DNA of 9,556 nucleotides from JBHIAG01 sp046758465 (GTDB lineage: Bacteria > Acidobacteriota > Terriglobia > Acidiferrales > 2-02-FULL-67-57): contig JBHIAG010000083.1 of assembly GCA_046758465.1 (NCBI GenBank), forward strand, positions 1 to 9,556, written 5' to 3'. The translations under genes were made by a program, and so were the position numbers. Under the pieces are notes generated by a model. That model worked only from the letters and a program-made list of their open reading frames with translations, made no database searches and was not told the DNA's origin. Positions 1 to 6,446 of this stretch are shown one piece after another; the stretch's first letter is position 1; each line of letters begins with the position of its first letter.

Positions 1-741
1 GGCAGGGGAGCTACCACTGGTGGCACCGGCGTCTCGCCGGTGGTCCGCGGTGGGCTTCAGCGGACGCCCCGTTACTTTCGGGTTCCAGTGGACTTCGCTC
101 GGGGAAGGCTCCCGGCAGCGGAACAACGCTTCCCCCTCGGCAAACTGTGCCACGTAGCGCTCGTACACCTCGCGCCCCACTGCGTAGCAACAGCGGTGGA
201 TGCCCGGCCCGATGGCGGCCACGAGCTGCCGTGGCTGCGAACCGAAGCGCAGTTGCATCTGCCCCACAGTCTTTTCCACGATGCGAGCGAGCGTGCCGCG
301 CCAGCCCGCATGCACGTTTGCCACCACCCGCCGCACCGGGTCCACCAGCAGGATAGGCAGACAGTCGGCCACTTGCACCGCCAGCAGCAGCCCCACCTGG
401 TCGGTGATGAGGGCGTCGCCCACGAGCTTCAGCGCCCCGTCAGGCTCGCGGCGCACGTCGCGCAACTGGCTGTCCACCACCCGCACAATGTCGGAGTGCC
501 GCTGGCGCAACGTCACCAAACGGAATCGCCCTCTCCCTGCGGGAGCGGGCTGCGGTTTCACGAGAGTCTTGAGCAGCCGCGAGCGATTGCGACCCACTCC
601 GGCGCCGCCAGCATCTACGCCGTAGCTCAAATTCCCACTCCACCGCGTGGTGAAGGCATGCAGCAGCCACGGGTAGCGTGCCAGCCGCTCGGCCCGCAGC
701 AGCCCACCGCCTTTGTCGCTCGCTTGCCGTTGCCGTTTCAC
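1..741 (-). CDS. pgeF: Purine nucleoside phosphorylase, YfiH/PgeF laccase-domain family (partial, 3' end outside window)
   Basis: The protein was read directly from the reverse complement; the frame is open to the left edge, so the C-terminus is missing. The family (YfiH/LACC1/PgeF) is a cytoplasmic zinc enzyme acting on purine nucleosides, and its E. coli member also edits peptidoglycan precursors. Counting from GTG at 741, the sequence shows HAFTTR (28-33), QRHSD with His82, ADCLPIL with Cys127, HAGWRG with His144, and IGPGIHRCCYAVG. His82, Cys127 and His144 match the family's metal-binding triad. The start is uncertain: a stop at 768-766 leaves only GTG 762 or GTG 741 (no ATG), and neither has a good ribosome site. 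The gene lies 10-31 bp after the MBL-hydrolase stop, so co-transcription is likely. Two palindromic segments are translated in it (528-550 and 24-42); the second produces HRRDAGATSG where family members normally approach their conserved C-terminal helix, so the end may be altered. Confidence 0.9.
   Translation of the reverse strand, partial: MKRQRQASDKGGGLLRAERLARYPWLLHAFTTRWSGNLSYGVDAGGAGVGRNRSRLLKTLVKPQPAPAGRGRFRLVTLRQRHSDIVRVVDSQLRDVRREPDGALKLVGDALITDQVGLLLAVQVADCLPILLVDPVRRVVANVHAGWRGTLARIVEKTVGQMQLRFGSQPRQLVAAIGPGIHRCCYAVGREVYERYVAQFAEGEALFRCREPSPSEVHWNPKVTGRPLKPTADHRRDAGATSGSSPA
24..42. repeat. Palindrome inside pgeF (CACCGGCG / CGCCGGTG)
   Basis: Perfect 8-bp arms CACCGGCG (24-31) and CGCCGGTG (35-42) around a 3-base loop TCT. 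It lies in the pgeF reading frame and is translated as part of HRRDAGATSG. The peptide does not resemble the PgeF C-terminal region, so the palindrome may be an in-frame insertion; the window edge prevents a check of what follows. Confidence 0.6.
528..550. repeat. Palindrome inside pgeF (GCCCTCTCCC / GGGAGCGGGC)
   Basis: Arms GCCCTCTCCC (528-537) and GGGAGCGGGC (541-550) pair at nine of ten positions around loop TGC. It is translated in pgeF as part of PAPAGRGRF, just before the conserved strand leading to QRHSD. A related CCCTCTCCCC-type motif recurs at 6333-6342, upstream of the DUF4412 gene, which supports its being a dispersed repeat and not native coding sequence. Confidence 0.6.
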
Positions 742-750
742 AGCTCGCAG

Positions 751-778
751 GTCACGGATCACGGGTCACGAATCACGG
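751..778. repeat. Four tandem heptamers (RTCACGR) at the MBL/pgeF junction
   Basis: On the plus strand the stretch reads GTCACGG, ATCACGG, GTCACGA, ATCACGG: four consecutive 7-mers of pattern RTCACGR. It spans the last codons of the MBL gene, its stop at 775-773, the junction and the candidate GTG 762 start of pgeF. It is seen directly; no function can be assigned. Confidence 0.8.
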
Positions 779-1576
779 TAGTTCATACTTCATCCCATCG
801 CTGGCGGCCAGCACTTCTACGCGCGTCTCGGCCGCCAGTTTCTGCGCCAGCTCCCAGGGTTTGGCGCGCACCATCGTCATCCCGAAATGCGTCAGGATGG
901 CCGTTCTCGGTTTGACCGTTTCGATGAGCGTGCGGGCATCGTCGAGTGTGAGGTGCTTGATGGTGGGCTCGCCAGCTTCCCTCGGCCCTGGCTTCAGCCG
1001 CACTACGTTCATCAGGAGCACTTCGCCGCGGGCTGCGGCATAGGCGCGCGCCAGCTCGGGAAAGTAGAGAGTATCCACAATGTAGGCGATGCGGTGGCGC
1101 GGGGTTTCAAATACGAAGCCGTAGGTCTCGGTACCGTGCTGGTGGGCAATCGGGGTTGAGAACTTGACTTCCCCGGCAAGCGTGTAGCGGCCGCCGGCGC
1201 ACAGCGTCACGACCTCGTCGAGATAGTTGCGCACGTAGCGCAAGATGACCGGGTCGTCGGTGAGGGCTTCGCCCGGCACAAACACGCGTCCGCGGCGCTT
1301 GAAGCCGCCCTCGGTCATCGCCTCGATCAGGATGTTGATGTCGTTCGCGTGATCAATGTGGCGGTGGGAGAGCAGGATGGCCTGGAGCTGGCCCGGGTCG
1401 AGCTTGGGCCGCGAAGCGAGGCAGCGCACCAGACTCCCCGGCCCGGGATCCACCAGGAAATTGACGCCCTCCAGGTTGAACCAGACCCCGCCCGAGGCGC
1501 GCACCTGCTTGGTGACGACAAAGCGCGCGCCCGCCGTCCCCAAAAATTTGATCCAGTTTTCGCTCACGGCCCGCAC
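773..1576 (-). CDS. Metallo-beta-lactamase-fold hydrolase (RNase Z-like/phosphodiesterase type)
   Basis: A 267-residue cytoplasmic MBL-fold protein with no signal peptide. The metal-binding signature HRHIDH is at 71-76, preceded by the strand LVDPGPG (42-48, Asp43). Further likely ligands are His145/His147 (AHQHGT), Asp168 (YIVDT) and His230 (ILTHFG). The layout resembles RNase Z-like and ribonucleoside/phosphodiesterase members rather than beta-lactamases or glyoxalase II, but the substrate cannot be read from the sequence. Two GTG starts are possible. GTG 1576 gives the longest form; GTG 1567 has GGAG at 1579-1576, eight bases upstream, and starts at SENWIKFLGTAG, which is where the fold begins. 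The shorter form is therefore plausible. The gene is divergent from acpS across about 72 bp and is followed closely by pgeF, which suggests a two-gene minus-strand unit. Confidence 0.88.
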   Translation of the reverse strand: MRAVSENWIKFLGTAGARFVVTKQVRASGGVWFNLEGVNFLVDPGPGSLVRCLASRPKLDPGQLQAILLSHRHIDHANDINILIEAMTEGGFKRRGRVFVPGEALTDDPVILRYVRNYLDEVVTLCAGGRYTLAGEVKFSTPIAHQHGTETYGFVFETPRHRIAYIVDTLYFPELARAYAAARGEVLLMNVVRLKPGPREAGEPTIKHLTLDDARTLIETVKPRTAILTHFGMTMVRAKPWELAQKLAAETRVEVLAASDGMKYELP

Positions 1577-1648
1577 TCCGTGCCCAGGGATGATAGACTA
1601 GCACGGGAGTTGTCCTGCACGGAGCAGGGTTGACGGAGCACGAAGCAC

Positions 1649-2026
1649 GTGATTGTCGGCACCGGCGTTGACATCGTGGAGCCCGGACGTGTGGAGGAGG
1701 TGGTGCGGCGGCGCGGGCGGCGCTTCCTGGAGCGCGTGTTCACGCCTGCCGAGCGTGCCTACTGCGAGCGCCACCGCAACAAGTGGGAGCGCTACGCGGC
1801 GCGTTTTGCCGCCAAAGAGGCCGCCTTCAAGGCACTGGGCACGGGCTGGCGGGGCGGGGTGCGTTGGCGCGATGTCGAAGTCACCAACCAGCGCAGCGGA
1901 CGCCCCACCCTGACACTTTCCGGCCAGGCCGGCAAGCTCGCCCAAGCTGCCGGCGTCAGACACATCTCGCTCTCCCTCACCCACACACCCAAGTTCGTTC
2001 TCGCCCAGGTGATCTTCGAAGACTAG
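1649..2026 (+). CDS. acpS: Holo-[acyl-carrier-protein] synthase
   Basis: A 125-residue protein, the normal AcpS length. AcpS transfers the 4'-phosphopantetheine group from coenzyme A to a serine of acyl carrier protein, activating it for fatty acid synthesis in the cytoplasm. Visible motifs are GTGVDIVEPGRV at 4-15 with the Mg-binding Asp8; FTPAERAYC (31-39); RFAAKEAAFKALGTG with the second Mg ligand Glu57; and the C-terminal HISLSLTHTPKFVLAQVI. The start is GTG 1649, preceded by GGAG at 1635-1638; it gives the canonical MIVGTGVDIV N-terminus. It is the only plus-strand gene among minus-strand neighbours: divergent from the MBL hydrolase and convergent with the FecR gene, with four bases shared at the 3' ends (CTAG, 2023-2026). 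Confidence 0.96.
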   Translation: MIVGTGVDIVEPGRVEEVVRRRGRRFLERVFTPAERAYCERHRNKWERYAARFAAKEAAFKALGTGWRGGVRWRDVEVTNQRSGRPTLTLSGQAGKLAQAAGVRHISLSLTHTPKFVLAQVIFED

Positions 2027-2922
2027 GCCCGGGGTCGTGGCGGGGACGGCCGTGGTGGCTTCCGCTTCCGCGCGGGCCGCTTGCGCTGGGGTGGCGTCGG
2101 GCGGCGCAACTCGCGCCGGCGCTTGTGCAATTCCAGGGCACGCTCGCGCTCGGCGGCCTGCCGCTCCAGCTCGCGCCGCAGCAGCTCCCGGCGGACGAAG
2201 CCCGGGAGGCGGGAAAGCCGCTGCAGTTGCTGCACCGGCGGCGGTCGCTCCCCTTTGCGGATGAGCTCGCGCCACCTGGCGCGCAGCTTCGGCAACTGGC
2301 CTACGGGAATGTGAACCAAGAAGCGGCGGGGCAGCACGCCCGCGCGCTGAACGCGGAGCGCCCGTCCGCGCAGGGCCCGCAACACCTGACGGGCGCGCAG
2401 GCGCCGGCGCGTGGGGCCAGCCGCACCGGGGGTTGGCTCGGCGCGGGAGATGACCTCCAGTTCGCCTTCGACCAGAGTGAACTCGGTCTGCTCATCGTTT
2501 AGCACGCGCACCAGTCCTTGCGTTCCCCGCAGCCCCCCGACCGCTGTCGGGGTCACCAGTTCGGTCTCGGTGTTGAAGCTCCGGCGGAGCTCAAACCAGA
2601 CGTCGCCGAGAAGAATCTGGATGCGGCGGAGAATCTTGCGCGTGACCCCCTCTTCGGTTTCGCTGATGGTCAGGTTGGTGCCGACGTCAAGCACCAGGGT
2701 GGAGCCGTCGCGCCAGAAATAGATTTCGGCGCGGCCCTGCTCGGTGGCCACCTTGTCGCCGGTGCAGAGGTCCACCGGGACGGCGTCCACCCGCACCCAG
2801 TCTTGCCCATGCCGCACCATGACTTCGCCGGTGGCGTGCGTGAGCAGGGCAATGGGTGGCTCCTTGGCGGCGGCCGGCAGAGCCAGCAGCAGGCCAGCCA
2901 GTAGGGGAATCACTGTTCGCAT
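2023..2922 (-). CDS. Secreted FecR-domain protein with a basic Arg/Pro-rich tail
   Basis: 299 residues from ATG 2922, chosen because GGGAGG (2933-2928) sits five bases upstream; the ATG three bases earlier is only two bases from it. An N-terminal signal peptide (MRTVIPLLAGLLLALPAAA, cut after about residue 19) indicates export, with no lipobox cysteine. Residues 30-160 are a FecR-type beta domain: GEVMVRHGQDW, LCTGDKVATEQGRAEIYF, DGSTLVLDVGTNL, and the hallmark VTPTAVGGLRGTQGLVRV (123-140). From about 205 to the end the protein is dominated by Arg, Lys, Pro and Leu, with a probable helical segment (220-275) and a proline-rich extremely basic end. That tail could bind nucleic acid, anionic cell-wall polymers or membrane; this is inference. 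It follows the cyclase gene by 34 bp in the same direction, probably as one transcript. FecR domains in such settings are not necessarily linked to iron. Confidence 0.85.
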   Translation of the reverse strand: MRTVIPLLAGLLLALPAAAKEPPIALLTHATGEVMVRHGQDWVRVDAVPVDLCTGDKVATEQGRAEIYFWRDGSTLVLDVGTNLTISETEEGVTRKILRRIQILLGDVWFELRRSFNTETELVTPTAVGGLRGTQGLVRVLNDEQTEFTLVEGELEVISRAEPTPGAAGPTRRRLRARQVLRALRGRALRVQRAGVLPRRFLVHIPVGQLPKLRARWRELIRKGERPPPVQQLQRLSRLPGFVRRELLRRELERQAAERERALELHKRRRELRRPTPPQRKRPARKRKPPRPSPPRPRA

Positions 2923-2956
2923 CATCGCCTCCCGCTTCTTGGGTTCTCCCAGCATG

Positions 2957-5146
2957 CTAGCGAAGGTACAGCACACCCTCCCACTCCTCCGGAGGAGGAT
3001 TCTCCGCAAACTGTTGGGCGCGAGACAAGTAAAACTCCGCGCAGGCATCCGCCGGGTTGCGGGCCCGCGCGGCGGCAAAAGCTTCCGCCGCCGCTGCCCA
3101 CTCCCGCCGCCGATAAGCCGCCAGGCCCTCGGCAAAGGCGGCCAACCAGGCCTCCTCGGGGAGGGGTTGCTCGAGGCGGCCGAGCAGTTCGTAAACGGTC
3201 AGTGGCTGTGTCCGGCCGCGGACGCGCACCCGGTCAATTTCGCGCAAGCGAAAGCGCTCGCGTACCGCCGCATAGGTAGCCGGGCCGACCAGGATTTGCG
3301 TGCCATAGAGTTTGTTGAGTGCCTCCAGGCGCGCGGCAACGTTGACGTTGTCGCCGATGACCGTATAGGAGAAGCGGCGGGCCGAACCGATGTTGCCCAC
3401 TACCACCGGCCCGGAGTTGATCCCGACGCCGCAGTTCATCGTTTGGCGCGTCGGCTGGCTCTGGGCCCAGCCCGTGCGGAGCCGGCGAAACTCCTCCATC
3501 ATCCCCAGGGCGGCCGCGCAGGCATTGGCCGCGTGGTCGTTGCGCTCGACGGGCGCACCCCAGAAGGCCATAATCTGGTCGCCCACAAACTTGTCGACCA
3601 GCCCCCCGGTGGCAAATACCACCCCGGTCATGGCAGTAAAAAATTCATTCAGCATCTCCACGGACGCTTCCGGGGGAATGCCTTCGGCCAGGGTGGTGAA
3701 ATTGCGGATGTCGCAGAAGAGCATGCTCACCTCGCGTCGCTCGCCACCCAGGCGCAGCCGCTCAGGGCGCTCCATCAATTCCGCGATGACATTGCGGTCC
3801 AAGTAGTGCTCGAACGAGCGCTCGAGCTGTTGCCGCTGTTTCTCTTCAGTGAAGTGCTTCACCACCAGCGTGCCGCCCAACAGGGTGGCGGTGGCGAGCA
3901 GCGGTGAGACCAAACTGAGCGCGTAGCCCGTGCGGGTGAACACCCAGTAGTGACCTACGAGCAACGCGCCGACAAACACCGCCGCCACCACCCCGAGGCG
4001 CCGGAACCCTCGCGTGCGCGGCAAGACCAGCGCGCCCACCAGCCCTAGCGCGCCCAGCAGGAAAAAGGTCAGTTGGCGAGTAAACCAGTTGCGCACCAGA
4101 AAGTGCCCTTGGAGCAGGTTATCCACCGCGTTGGCGTGGATCTCCACGCCCGGCAGCTGCGGGTCAAGCGGTGTGGCCCGAAAGTCGGCGCCCGCGGCGG
4201 CGGTCGCACCGACCAGCACAATGCGGTCGCGCAGGCGCTCGGCCGGGATACGGCCGTCGAGCAGGTCGGCAACGGAAAAGGTGGGATAGGTTCCCCGGCG
4301 GCCAGCAAAGCGCACCAGCAACCGCCCGTGCTCGTCGGTGTCGATGAAGCGCTCGCCCAGGCGCAGACCTTCCATCCGTCCCCGGCCGATGAGCACCTCG
4401 GGCGGGACATCGCCGAGATAGGTGCGCGCCACTTCGACTGCAAAGGCCGTATAGAAGTCGTCCTGATAGCGGGCCACCAGGGGGATCCAGCGCACGATGC
4501 CAGCGCGACTTAGCACAAGGTTCAGGTGGCCGTAAGCACGCGCGGCGATGGACAGCGCGGGCGTGTTGGTATGAACGCTCGTGCCTCGCGGCACCGGCGG
4601 CTGGGCGTCGCCCGGAGTGACCCCGGCTTGATAGCGCAGACGGCGCACGCGGCGCACGCGGAAGTCATGCACCGGCGCGACGTGGTGCGCCTCCGCGTCG
4701 CTATCGAAGTCAAAGTAGCTGCCCAGAACCACCTTACCGCTCTGCTCCAGGGCCGCGAGCAGGGGCTGCTGCCCGGCCCGTGCCTCTACCACGAGCCGCC
4801 CCTCTCTCTCCCTCTCTCCCGTAAACACGAAATCGAGGGCAATGACGCGCGGGGCAGAGCGTTCGAGCGCCCGGATGACTTCCGCCACCCGCGCCAGAGA
4901 CCACGGCCCGGGCCCGTAGCGATGCACGGCGCGCTCGTCCATCGCCACAATTACGATCGCGGGAGAAGAACGCGGAGCCGGTGCCAGGCGGAGTTCGGTG
5001 TCGAGCGCGGCCAGCTCGAACCGCTCGAGCAGGCTGGGGGCAACGACCAAGAGGAGCCCAATCCAGAGCAGGATACTCCCCAGGCAAACCAAACGAACCA
5101 GGAGCGCGCTGCGCCCTGCGGCCATACGGCCCGTCTGGGGAGTCAT
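2957..5146 (-). CDS. CHASE2-domain class III adenylate cyclase, membrane-bound
   Basis: 729 residues. Layout: transmembrane segment at about 17-38, extracytoplasmic CHASE2 sensor at about 45-345 (IVIVAMDERAVHRYGPGPW; DRIVLVGATAAAGADFRATP; LPGVEIHANAVDNLL), three transmembrane segments at about 357-377, 382-402 and 407-430, then the cyclase domain (about 470-655). The catalytic set is intact: metal-binding Asp479 (MLFCDIRNFT) and Asp523 (KFVGDQIMAFWG), base-selecting Lys519 and Thr595 (SYTVIGD), and Asn602/Arg606 (NVNVAAR). Lys with Thr points to ATP and cAMP rather than GTP. Residues 665-712 (FAEGLAAYRRREWAAAAEAF) look like a TPR-type helical pair. ATG 5146 is preceded by GGGAAG and four bases. 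A candidate promoter lies at 5172-5200. The signal sensed is unknown; the FecR-domain protein encoded 34 bp downstream may act with it outside the membrane. Confidence 0.94.
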   Translation of the reverse strand: MTPQTGRMAAGRSALLVRLVCLGSILLWIGLLLVVAPSLLERFELAALDTELRLAPAPRSSPAIVIVAMDERAVHRYGPGPWSLARVAEVIRALERSAPRVIALDFVFTGEREREGRLVVEARAGQQPLLAALEQSGKVVLGSYFDFDSDAEAHHVAPVHDFRVRRVRRLRYQAGVTPGDAQPPVPRGTSVHTNTPALSIAARAYGHLNLVLSRAGIVRWIPLVARYQDDFYTAFAVEVARTYLGDVPPEVLIGRGRMEGLRLGERFIDTDEHGRLLVRFAGRRGTYPTFSVADLLDGRIPAERLRDRIVLVGATAAAGADFRATPLDPQLPGVEIHANAVDNLLQGHFLVRNWFTRQLTFFLLGALGLVGALVLPRTRGFRRLGVVAAVFVGALLVGHYWVFTRTGYALSLVSPLLATATLLGGTLVVKHFTEEKQRQQLERSFEHYLDRNVIAELMERPERLRLGGERREVSMLFCDIRNFTTLAEGIPPEASVEMLNEFFTAMTGVVFATGGLVDKFVGDQIMAFWGAPVERNDHAANACAAALGMMEEFRRLRTGWAQSQPTRQTMNCGVGINSGPVVVGNIGSARRFSYTVIGDNVNVAARLEALNKLYGTQILVGPATYAAVRERFRLREIDRVRVRGRTQPLTVYELLGRLEQPLPEEAWLAAFAEGLAAYRRREWAAAAEAFAAARARNPADACAEFYLSRAQQFAENPPPEEWEGVLYLR

Positions 5147-5171
5147 CTTACTTCCCTAACCCGTCAGCGGC

Positions 5172-5200
5172 ATCATAGTCGCTGCCGCCAACGCCGACAA
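5172..5200 (-). promoter_or_regulatory. Candidate sigma70-type promoter for the adenylate cyclase gene
   Basis: On the minus strand TTGTCG (5200-5195) and TATGAT (5177-5172) are separated by 17 bases, matching 9 of 12 consensus positions. Transcription would begin near 5165, giving a leader of under 25 bases with the GGGAAG ribosome site before ATG 5146. A CCCAGTGGC palindrome (5211-5238) sits immediately upstream. Prediction only. Confidence 0.45.
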
Positions 5201-5210
5201 GCGAACAAGA

Positions 5211-5238
5211 CCCAGTGGCAGGAGCCACTGGGTTGAAC
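5211..5238 (+). repeat. Module-A palindrome, intergenic reference copy
   Basis: Perfect 9-bp arms CCCAGTGGC (5211-5219) and GCCACTGGG (5224-5232) around loop AGGA, followed by TTGAAC. The same 27 bases from CCAGTGG to TTGAAC recur without change at 7405-7431 inside mtaB, and the two arms plus TTGAAC recur at 7518-7596. Three matching copies in under 2.5 kb show a dispersed repeat family. Confidence 0.9.
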
Positions 5239-5388
5239 TCTCGCGCACCTTGCGCTATCGCATCGAGCCCCGCGGCCCCCGCCGCGGGGAAGTCAGTCGT
5301 AGGTGTGGCGCCAGCGGGCTCGGCGGGGCAGGGGTGGGCGGGCTCAGGAAGAGTTCCTGGCAGTGAAGGTTTCGGTGTCGATGGGAAG

Positions 5389-5480
5389 ACCCAGTGGCAG
5401 GGGCCCTTCGGCCCCGAAGCTTCGGGGCTCCCCTCGATCCCGCAAGCCCGTCCCGCTCTGCGGGACTGGCGGGACTCGGG
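5389..5480 (+). repeat. Composite palindromic repeat (module A left half, module C, module B)
   Basis: It begins with the module-A left arm plus loop (CCCAGTGGCAGG, from 5389). Next comes a perfect 18-bp palindrome, GCCCCGAAGCTTCGGGGC (5411-5428). Last is module B: left part CCCTCGATCCCGCAAGCC (5431-5448), a core with arms GTCCCGC (5450-5456) and GCGGGAC (5460-5466), and right part CTGGCGGGACTCGGG (5466-5480). The module-B left and right parts are identical to 7529-7546 and 7559-7573 in mtaB, while the core differs. No module-A right arm with TTGAAC follows, so this copy is probably truncated. Confidence 0.8.
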
Positions 5481-5525
5481 GCAAACGGGGCAGGCTGGGG
5501 GCTCGGTGCGAAATTAGGACACTTC

Positions 5526-6326
5526 CTAGAGTTCGGGCCCCGGCATCTGGACCTTGCGCAGGCCAGGCGGCAGTTGGAACTTGTCCTCGGCGAGGGGCTG
5601 GCGTTCGACGCGGACGAGTTGCTGCTCGCTGACCAATTCGCCTTCTTCATAGCTCAAGACCCTGACCGGGAAGCCTTCGATAGCTTCGGGGTGACGCGCC
5701 AGCACTTGTGTCGAGGCCATCTGCCTCGCCGCGGCCTGCGAGAGTTTCTTAAAAAAGCGCGTGAACTGCAGGAAGGTCTCGTACTCGGCCGGTTGGAGTT
5801 CGACCTGCGCGAGGGGTGTGGCCCAGAGCTCTGCCGTGCGCTCGCCATCGGTGAGGATTTCGTACTTGGTGGTGGTGAACTTCCCCACCGACTCGGCCCC
5901 CAAACGGTTCACGCGCACGTCTAACGGGCGTGTCCCGCCCATCTGCTGCTTCATCATCTGCTCGACCATCGCGCGCTGCTCGGGCGGCAAGTCTTTCAAC
6001 ATTGCCTCCTGCCGTTTGCGCATCTCGGCGAGCTGCCCTGCCATGCGGTCAACGTCGGCCTGCGTTATCTCCTGGTAGCTCTTCTCAGCGGGCTGGATGG
6101 TCCAGACTACCTGGCGATCGGCGCGAAAGATGGTGATGAGGGTGCCAGCCGAACCCTGGGCTTCCATGCGCAGGCGGCCCGGCTCGACGTAGCTGACCAT
6201 GCGGACCACTTCACCGGTCTCGGTGTTTTTGGCTTCCTGCTCAATCACCACCCCGGCCCAGGCGGGCAGCGGGGCCGCAGTCAGACAGAGAAGCAAAAGA
6301 AACCCGGCACGCAAATGCTGGATCAT
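5526..6326 (-). CDS. Secreted DUF4412-family protein
   Basis: 266 residues with a clear signal peptide (hydrophobic 6-19, probable cut after AWA at about residue 24) and no lipobox cysteine, so a soluble periplasmic or secreted protein. The mature part begins VVIEQEAKNTETGEVVRMVSYVEPGRLRME, continues with TLITIFRADRQVVWTIQPAEKSYQEI, and has a Met/Gln/Glu-rich helical stretch (about 95-130), then FTTTKYEILTDGERTAELWATP. This order of beta strands (marker of change, dump of a stored value, wild-type KSY-x-E motif, then conversion of a conserved Y-E-I strand) matches DUF4412, whose function is unknown. ATG 6326 is preceded by a purine-rich GAGAGGGTGAG. It is 120 bp downstream of mtaB, which may or may not share its transcript. 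Its function cannot be inferred from this sequence. Confidence 0.75.
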   Translation of the reverse strand: MIQHLRAGFLLLLCLTAAPLPAWAGVVIEQEAKNTETGEVVRMVSYVEPGRLRMEAQGSAGTLITIFRADRQVVWTIQPAEKSYQEITQADVDRMAGQLAEMRKRQEAMLKDLPPEQRAMVEQMMKQQMGGTRPLDVRVNRLGAESVGKFTTTKYEILTDGERTAELWATPLAQVELQPAEYETFLQFTRFFKKLSQAAARQMASTQVLARHPEAIEGFPVRVLSYEEGELVSEQQLVRVERQPLAEDKFQLPPGLRKVQMPGPEL

Positions 6327-6446
6327 CGCTCACCCTCTCCCCGTGGCAGGGGGAACGCTACAGCCCGCTCGACGTTGGCCCAGCCGCCGGCAGCCGCCAG
6401 GCCTTCCAGAGGCAGGCTGGCATCGTATGTGCTTTCGCCGACGGCG

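Larger units (their letters stand above)
5147..5525. other. 379-bp intergenic region built of palindromic repeats
   Basis: No convincing gene lies here; open frames across it are short and lack family motifs. From left to right it holds the cyclase promoter (5172-5200), a module-A palindrome (5211-5238), a GC hairpin with arms CCCCGCGG (5268-5275) and CCGCGGGG (5282-5289), a small palindrome CAGGAA/TTCCTG (5345-5359), and a composite repeat (5389-5480). The region separates the DUF4412 gene from the cyclase gene, both on the minus strand. Confidence 0.75.

Noticed and set aside
40..915. Long plus-strand open frame of 291 codons
   Set aside because: It lies opposite pgeF and the MBL gene, both with clear family motifs on the minus strand. 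Its protein is low in hydrophobic structure and rich in His/Arg/Pro, typical of a shadow frame in GC-rich DNA.
1590..1616. Promoter for the MBL gene: AGGACA and TATCAT on the minus strand
   Set aside because: The boxes match fairly well, but the spacing is 15 bases, too short for a confident call.
2926..3135. Upstream extension of the FecR gene to a start at 3135
   Set aside because: It would overlap the cyclase gene by about 180 bp and put 70 unrelated residues before an obvious signal peptide. GGGAGG before ATG 2922 fixes the start.
2744..3907. Plus-strand open frame of 387 codons opposite the cyclase gene
   Set aside because: The minus strand encodes an intact cyclase with all catalytic residues and the start of the FecR protein. 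The plus-strand product shows no family motif.
4802..4819. CT-rich microsatellite-like run in the cyclase gene
   Set aside because: It encodes EREREG in a variable part of the CHASE2 domain and is imperfect. There is no sign that it varies.
5515..5528. Hairpin TAGGA/TCCTA at the DUF4412 stop as a terminator
   Set aside because: Only five pairs, mostly weak, and only a short ATTTC follows on the minus strand.
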